DNA of 64,000 nucleotides from Linepithema humile (Eukaryota; Arthropoda; Insecta; Hymenoptera; Formicidae), in the NCBI RefSeq assembly GCF_040581485.1, contig NC_090131.1:21216532-21280531 (forward strand), read 5' to 3'. The translations under genes were made by a program, and so were the position numbers. Below are positions 59,863 through 64,000 of this stretch, one piece after another. Every line of letters starts with the position of its first letter. The first letter of the stretch is position 1. The notes beneath the pieces were generated by a model that was given only the letters and a program-made list of their open reading frames with translations, was not told the origin of the DNA and searched no databases.

Positions 59863-61937
59863 CTGTAAAAAAAGTAACAACCGCGTGTTAAATTCCAATG
59901 TTTACCGCTATCTTTATCCGGTCCCTAACAAAGATTTCACGTTTTATCAAAGTTTGAACGTTATTATTAAAAACCAAGACGAAGCCAGGCTCCGTTCTGT
60001 CGACGAGGCAAGATCTATTTCCGGAGCGACGTTTCGTATCCTTATCGTACCATCGTGTGCGCATAGTATAAAACACCGCATTCTCTGCGTCTCCATTCCA
60101 TCGTCAGCGCACTTGTTTGCGAGATACACCGAGAATAAGTGTACGGGAATGCACGCAGGAAGTAGCTCGGGTCGCACCGACAGATTGAACGTGGCTCCAT
60201 CGATCTCCTCGCGGTAGGACCTCCAGGAACTCTATTCATCCGTGCGCGTGGACTGCCGACACCCAAGAACGAGATACCTCCTCGTTCCTACGTTCTTCGT
60301 AACTTTTCACGTTCCCTTTCGACGGCTCGAAAGCGGCGCCATGGCATCACTTGGAAATCTTTCGCAGATGTTACGCAAACTCTGCCAAGAATTCTGTGGA
60401 AATAAATTCAATAATATTCGTCTGCGACGAAAGCTTTATGGCTTGACACTGGTCAAATAAAAGACCGACATTTGTGTTATTCGTGTGAAAATTGCAAAGA
60501 ATATACGAAAAAAGAATATATCAGTTGTAAATAAGTAATTAAACAGATCATATTAGATTTGTATTAGTTTTGATAAAGTATAGTTTTAATACTCCAGTTT
60601 CGACATCTTTTTCGTCTACAATAATATTTGGAGTACTTTGTTTCAGCTGTAGCTGATAATAATTTACCAATTTTCATTAGACAATAATTTCAAAATTAAT
60701 TTCGCTGTATATCCGCGTATAACGCTTCCAAGATAAGTGTATCCGAAAGCGATATGTTTTCCTTGTCTTTGGATTACCATTAAATCCGTGATTAGATCAA
60801 ATTTATGCAAATCTTAATTAATTCCGAGCATATCGCGCGAACACCATAAAGGCAAGAAATATGGAAAAGAATTGATTATCACATTTTGAAAGTTTTATCG
60901 AATAAGTCTCTATATCTACGAGATGAGATTTTGCAGCGCGCACAACACGGATGTTTGCAACTTTTCGCGTTTGCCTTGAAAGAACGGTCGCATCGGGGCA
61001 CGCGTTTCCAGATTTCCAAGCTAGCTGATCTAACACAGCCGGAGGAAAATATTCAATACGCAATAGTGTCGTTGCTAGTCGCGTAACTTGATTCTCATGC
61101 ATTTTTCACGCCACACGTGTCTATGCTGCCACACAAGCCAAAGCATGAACAGTTTGCATAGAAAATCCGATACGCCAAAAAAATGTCGCGAATCTTTTTC
61201 GAAGAATAACTTTTATATCTCTGAAGTTATATCTGACCATGTGAAACCTCGCAAAAGTGTTAGATGTCGTTTATATTTTACACGATAAAAACTATTAAAA
61301 AGCGAGTGACTATTTAACAATTTTACCGACGATTTTCGAGACGGCGAATAAATCATTTGACCTACAACTATAAGCACAAACGGACGAATCTAACTAACTC
61401 CAAAAGATGATCGCGTGCCTGTCTATCCACATTTCTAATCAACTTCTGCATGTTGCACGCTCGTGTCTAGTGGATCTCAACAAGCACGAATTCGACGATT
61501 TTGTGGTATCTTTTTTATATGTAACATAACAGACATGACAAAATAGATTCTCGATAAAGATGAGTTTTTAATTGCACTAGACGCGCAATGTTGCAAGGAT
61601 AACAAGACAGAGAAGAGAAATTCTCATTTTTAGAAAAATTGCAATATTATACGTAGATAACATACACCTATATACAAAATGCGGCGTGATGCGGCGTGAT
61701 GCGGCGTGATGCGATGATCATCGTGATACATATAAATATAGAATGATTCCTTGTTAAAAAATAAGTCAAACTTTAGTAATTAAATGAGCAACAAAGTAAG
61801 TTGTTATTATCACTGTTGTAAGAAATAAATATACAGCACATATAGAAAAAAATTCTAAAGATATTTTCCAATAAAAATTATTTAAAATATAATTCATTAT
61901 GTAGAGTATTGCAATAAAATTACAATTATCCTTTTAG
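59863..61937. other. stretch between candidate exons, no recognised gene
   Basis: A CpG-richer part at 59980-60340 is open on both strands for up to 150 codons without a recognisable product. A short frame from ATG 60341 (MASLGNLSQMLRKLCQEFCG, 39 codons) has a fair start context. Another stretch at 60886-61086 is open on both strands. A 10-base tandem repeat lies at 61680-61713. Confidence 0.35.
61680..61713. repeat. GCGGCGTGAT tandem repeat, three copies
   Basis: GCGGCGTGAT is repeated three times and followed by a partial GCGATGAT, about 220 bases before the terminal exon at 61938. Confidence 0.95.
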
Positions 61938-62162
61938 GACTTTTATGAGCGAATAATATCAACGGGTGGTTCGCACCCGCACGCTTGGAACGCTTTAGCA
62001 ATGGATGCGGAAAACATGCAACTTTACGATGCGACGCTCGCGTTGGCGGCGCGGAACAAAATTTATGAATCCCTCCGGTTCTTTAAAGAATTGATGACAA
62101 AGAACCATATTGTTCAAAATGCAATATCGAAGTTTTTAAGATCGGCGAGATGCCGGCACTAG
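61938..62162 (+). CDS. terminal coding exon of an unrecognised + strand gene
   Basis: A clean acceptor (AATTATCCTTTTAG, ending 61937) is followed in phase 0 by 74 codons and stop TAG at 62160-62162. The translation starts DFYERIISTGGSHPHAWN and goes on with ALAMDAENMQLYDATLALAA, then NKIYESLRFFKELMTKNHIV, and ends SARCRH. It is Ala/Leu/Lys-rich and reads like a mostly helical C-terminus of an intracellular protein. Codon third positions are rich in G and C in the first half, unlike the AT-rich flanks, and the opposite strand has frequent stops. An AATAAA at 62242-62247, 80 bases past the stop, fits a poly(A) signal. I do not recognise the family. A candidate upstream exon in matching phase is at 58508-58544; other exons were not found. 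Confidence 0.55.
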   Translation, partial: DFYERIISTGGSHPHAWNALAMDAENMQLYDATLALAARNKIYESLRFFKELMTKNHIVQNAISKFLRSARCRH

Positions 62163-62241
62163 AACTCCGCATAAAAGTAACGATAAAAAAACATTACAGT
62201 TAAAAAAATGATTCACTGTCGCAAACACGAATGCAAAGTCT

Positions 62242-62247
62242 AATAAA
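62242..62247 (+). terminator. candidate poly(A) signal of the 61938-62162 terminal exon
   Basis: The exact hexamer AATAAA occurs in TAATAAAGCG, 80 bases after the TAG stop at 62160-62162. In an AT-rich genome such hexamers also arise by chance, so this is supporting evidence rather than proof. Confidence 0.35.
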
Positions 62248-62249
62248 GC

Positions 62250-63096
62250 GATTAATATTAAAAGCGAAAAATTCTGATATTAGTAAATGCAACATTGCAA
62301 TTTGTAAAATAAACTTCCTGAAATTAACACTTGCACTAATTGTGCATGAATTTCGATACGATAAATGATAGGATAAATGTGTATAGATAATAATTCAATA
62401 AAAAGATATGTAATTGTCTTCATGTGCTGTAGCGTGAATTTATGGTTGGAACGATTAATCCAATAAAACATAATTGCCTAAAATTATTATCTGACGCATA
62501 ACGTACGAGCGTTTGTTTGTGTAAATTTCCATCTCTCGCGGCAAAAGGGTTAACGCTTGACAGACTCGAAGCGTGTTTTATTAATAGCGGAAAAATTTAA
62601 TGAAGAATTTTTACACATCGTGCAGCATGCTGTCAATTTAGCTGCACACTGCACAGAGTAACAAGCTGTAAAATTTTCAACATACCAATCTAACATAAAA
62701 CTGCTCACAACTTGCGCGAAATAAATAAATCGTTTTTTCATAGTGCTGTAAAAATCAGGTAAGTACGAGCGTTATATTGTTACGAATTAATTGTTATCTT
62801 TCTGCTGTGACATGGATATTTTAAAACTTTGATATTGTCATATTTCCGTTACAAGAAAATCCACTGTCACGTTGACAAAACTGAAAAATACTGCACAGCA
62901 TGTATACGTTGAATTTCTAAAATTTAAATAAATATTTTACTTTTTAAATAATCTAATATATATATTCAAACTATGCAAGCTTTCTTCAATTATTTAATAA
63001 AAACGAAATAGAAAAAAAAAGAATCTAACAACACACGTGTAACTCAAAAAATAACTGGAGAAGAGCAGTGGGAATCATTTAATATTTCGTTGCCAG
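62250..63096. other. stretch without recognised gene
   Basis: AT-rich DNA. A strong donor-like AAATCAG|GTAAGTAC is at 62759, but the sequence before it is closed by stops except for a 15-base stretch after TTTTTTCATAG. No further exon is supported. Confidence 0.35.
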
Positions 63097-63230
63097 ATGG
63101 AAATTTCTTAAAATATGCTTCGCCAAGAAGCCCAGTTTATAAGGAGAATAAAATACCAAAGCGTGAAAAAGACGTTACATACACCAGCAACGTTAAAGGC
63201 GTGTACAAAGTCACCAAGCAGCCTTACATC
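63097..63230 (+). CDS. possible coding exon, unknown protein
   Basis: The exon would run from an acceptor (AATATTTCGTTGCCAG, ending 63096) to a donor ATC|GTAAGA (63231). The open frame starts with two bases completing a codon, then GNFLKYASPRSPVYK (about residues 1-15), a Lys-rich part ENKIPKREKD and TYTSNVKGVYKVTKQPYI. If the donor is not used the frame continues to TAG at 63270-63272. Codon choice (AAC, ACC, GTC, AAG, CAG, TAC, ATC in the second half) looks like coding sequence. It does not fit the phase of the 61938 exon, so it would belong to a different transcript. Confidence 0.3.
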
Positions 63231-63272
63231 GTAAGAGAGCTACTCTCGCGGGAGCTGGACGCAGCGAGATAG

Positions 63273-64000
63273 CGCGTTGGCGTCGGTGTTATAAATCGCC
63301 GCGATTTCATCCTGTTCGCGTTGTATATGTCCGGAATGCATCTAACCGTGGTCGCGCACACCCATGCAGGTCCTGCATGCGTGTAGCTGCGGGTTCCGCA
63401 CTCAACTAAGAGAGGGAAACCTGGAATTATTAAAGAGTGACGGTAAAACGCGCACCAATGTGACCCAATTAAGTGCCGCGACTGGTTTTACAGGCTATAC
63501 TGCGGAACGAAGAGATTTATAAGTAAAATTTTCAATCGCAGTACACGAGAACAAAGATTGGTCTACCATTCATTCATTTATTTAAGATCCCTTAAAATAT
63601 CCAGTTCAATGTGAGCAGTAAGTTTCGTGATCAGAGAGGATCGCGATAGAATTTTTGATTCAAGTTAAAAGAGACAATCTATGTGAAATAAGTATAATAT
63701 TAAATTATTAAACTATAGTTAAACTGTAGTCTTAATCTTTTTATAAAAGATATAACGATTTTCAATATGAGAGTGTCTACACAATTCACGTGTATATTAC
63801 TTAAATGCGCGTAAAATAGTTAGGTGGTAATCTTTAAATAAATCTTATAATACCTAAATACAAAAAAAGATATGACGAATGTGTGAACATGACAAATAGC
63901 ATTTTGTGAAATTTGCAGAAGACATTTCACTGAGTCTTACTCACAGTAGAACAATTCTATAAATAAGATTGTCGAAGCAATGTCGACTCGCGATACGTCT
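63273..64000. other. end of window, no recognised gene
   Basis: A CpG-rich patch (63270-63420) is followed by AT-rich DNA. An acceptor-like TGGTTTTACAG (ending near 63493) precedes a 39-codon open frame, with no other support. Confidence 0.3.

Noticed and set aside
16077..62765. Identical 17-base word GTAAAAATCAGGTAAGT near 16079 and 62749
   Set aside because: It is AT-rich plus a donor consensus, with no similarity beyond the word; likely chance.

Overview
The window looks like nuclear DNA of an insect, most likely an ant or another hymenopteran. It is AT-rich with CpG-rich islands, has GT-AG introns of 1.7 to 8.3 kb, carries many GA, AT and GT microsatellites, and contains small inverted-repeat (MITE-like) elements. 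I see no operons, bacterial signals, tRNA, rRNA or CRISPR array.

The one gene I can name is on the + strand: a dpr-family (defective proboscis extension response) two-immunoglobulin cell-surface gene, best matched to dpr20. Six coding exons (28276-28354, 36519-36760, 40589-40808, 45983-46166, 54472-54614, 56284-56402) join in frame with GT-AG borders to give a predicted 328-residue protein. It has a signal peptide, a His-rich linker, Ig1 (Cys98/Cys163), Ig2 (Cys209/Cys271) and a short hydrophobic C-terminal tail. The first coding exon is preceded by a splice acceptor, so at least one noncoding 5' exon lies further upstream. CpG-rich blocks at 1.6, 9.5-12.1 and 27.5 kb are candidates.

Layout: 1-28.2 kb has no gene I can name, but has several CpG-rich blocks, a diverged repeated module (9.7-10.7 kb), a tiny signal-peptide-like ORF (19.2 kb), and two transposon-type elements (21.5 and 23.1 kb). 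From 28.2 to 56.4 kb lies the dpr20-like gene. Its introns hold an antisense ORF with a signal peptide and five Cys (40.2-40.5 kb), an unexplained GC-rich block (34.7-35.45 kb), foldback repeats (42.1-42.6, 46.2, 48.8-49.0 kb) and a long AT microsatellite (50.4 kb). From 56.4 to 64 kb there is evidence for at least two further genes of unknown function. A + strand terminal exon lies at 61938-62162 with an AATAAA 80 bases after its stop, possibly preceded by a 37-base exon at 58508-58544. Two phase-compatible minus-strand exons (59748-59862, 59161-59240) lie inside the intervening stretch. A further isolated candidate exon is at 63097-63230.

The dpr call rests on remembered family patterns and on exon phase agreement, not on any search. 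The smaller candidates rest on splice signals and reading-frame openness only.
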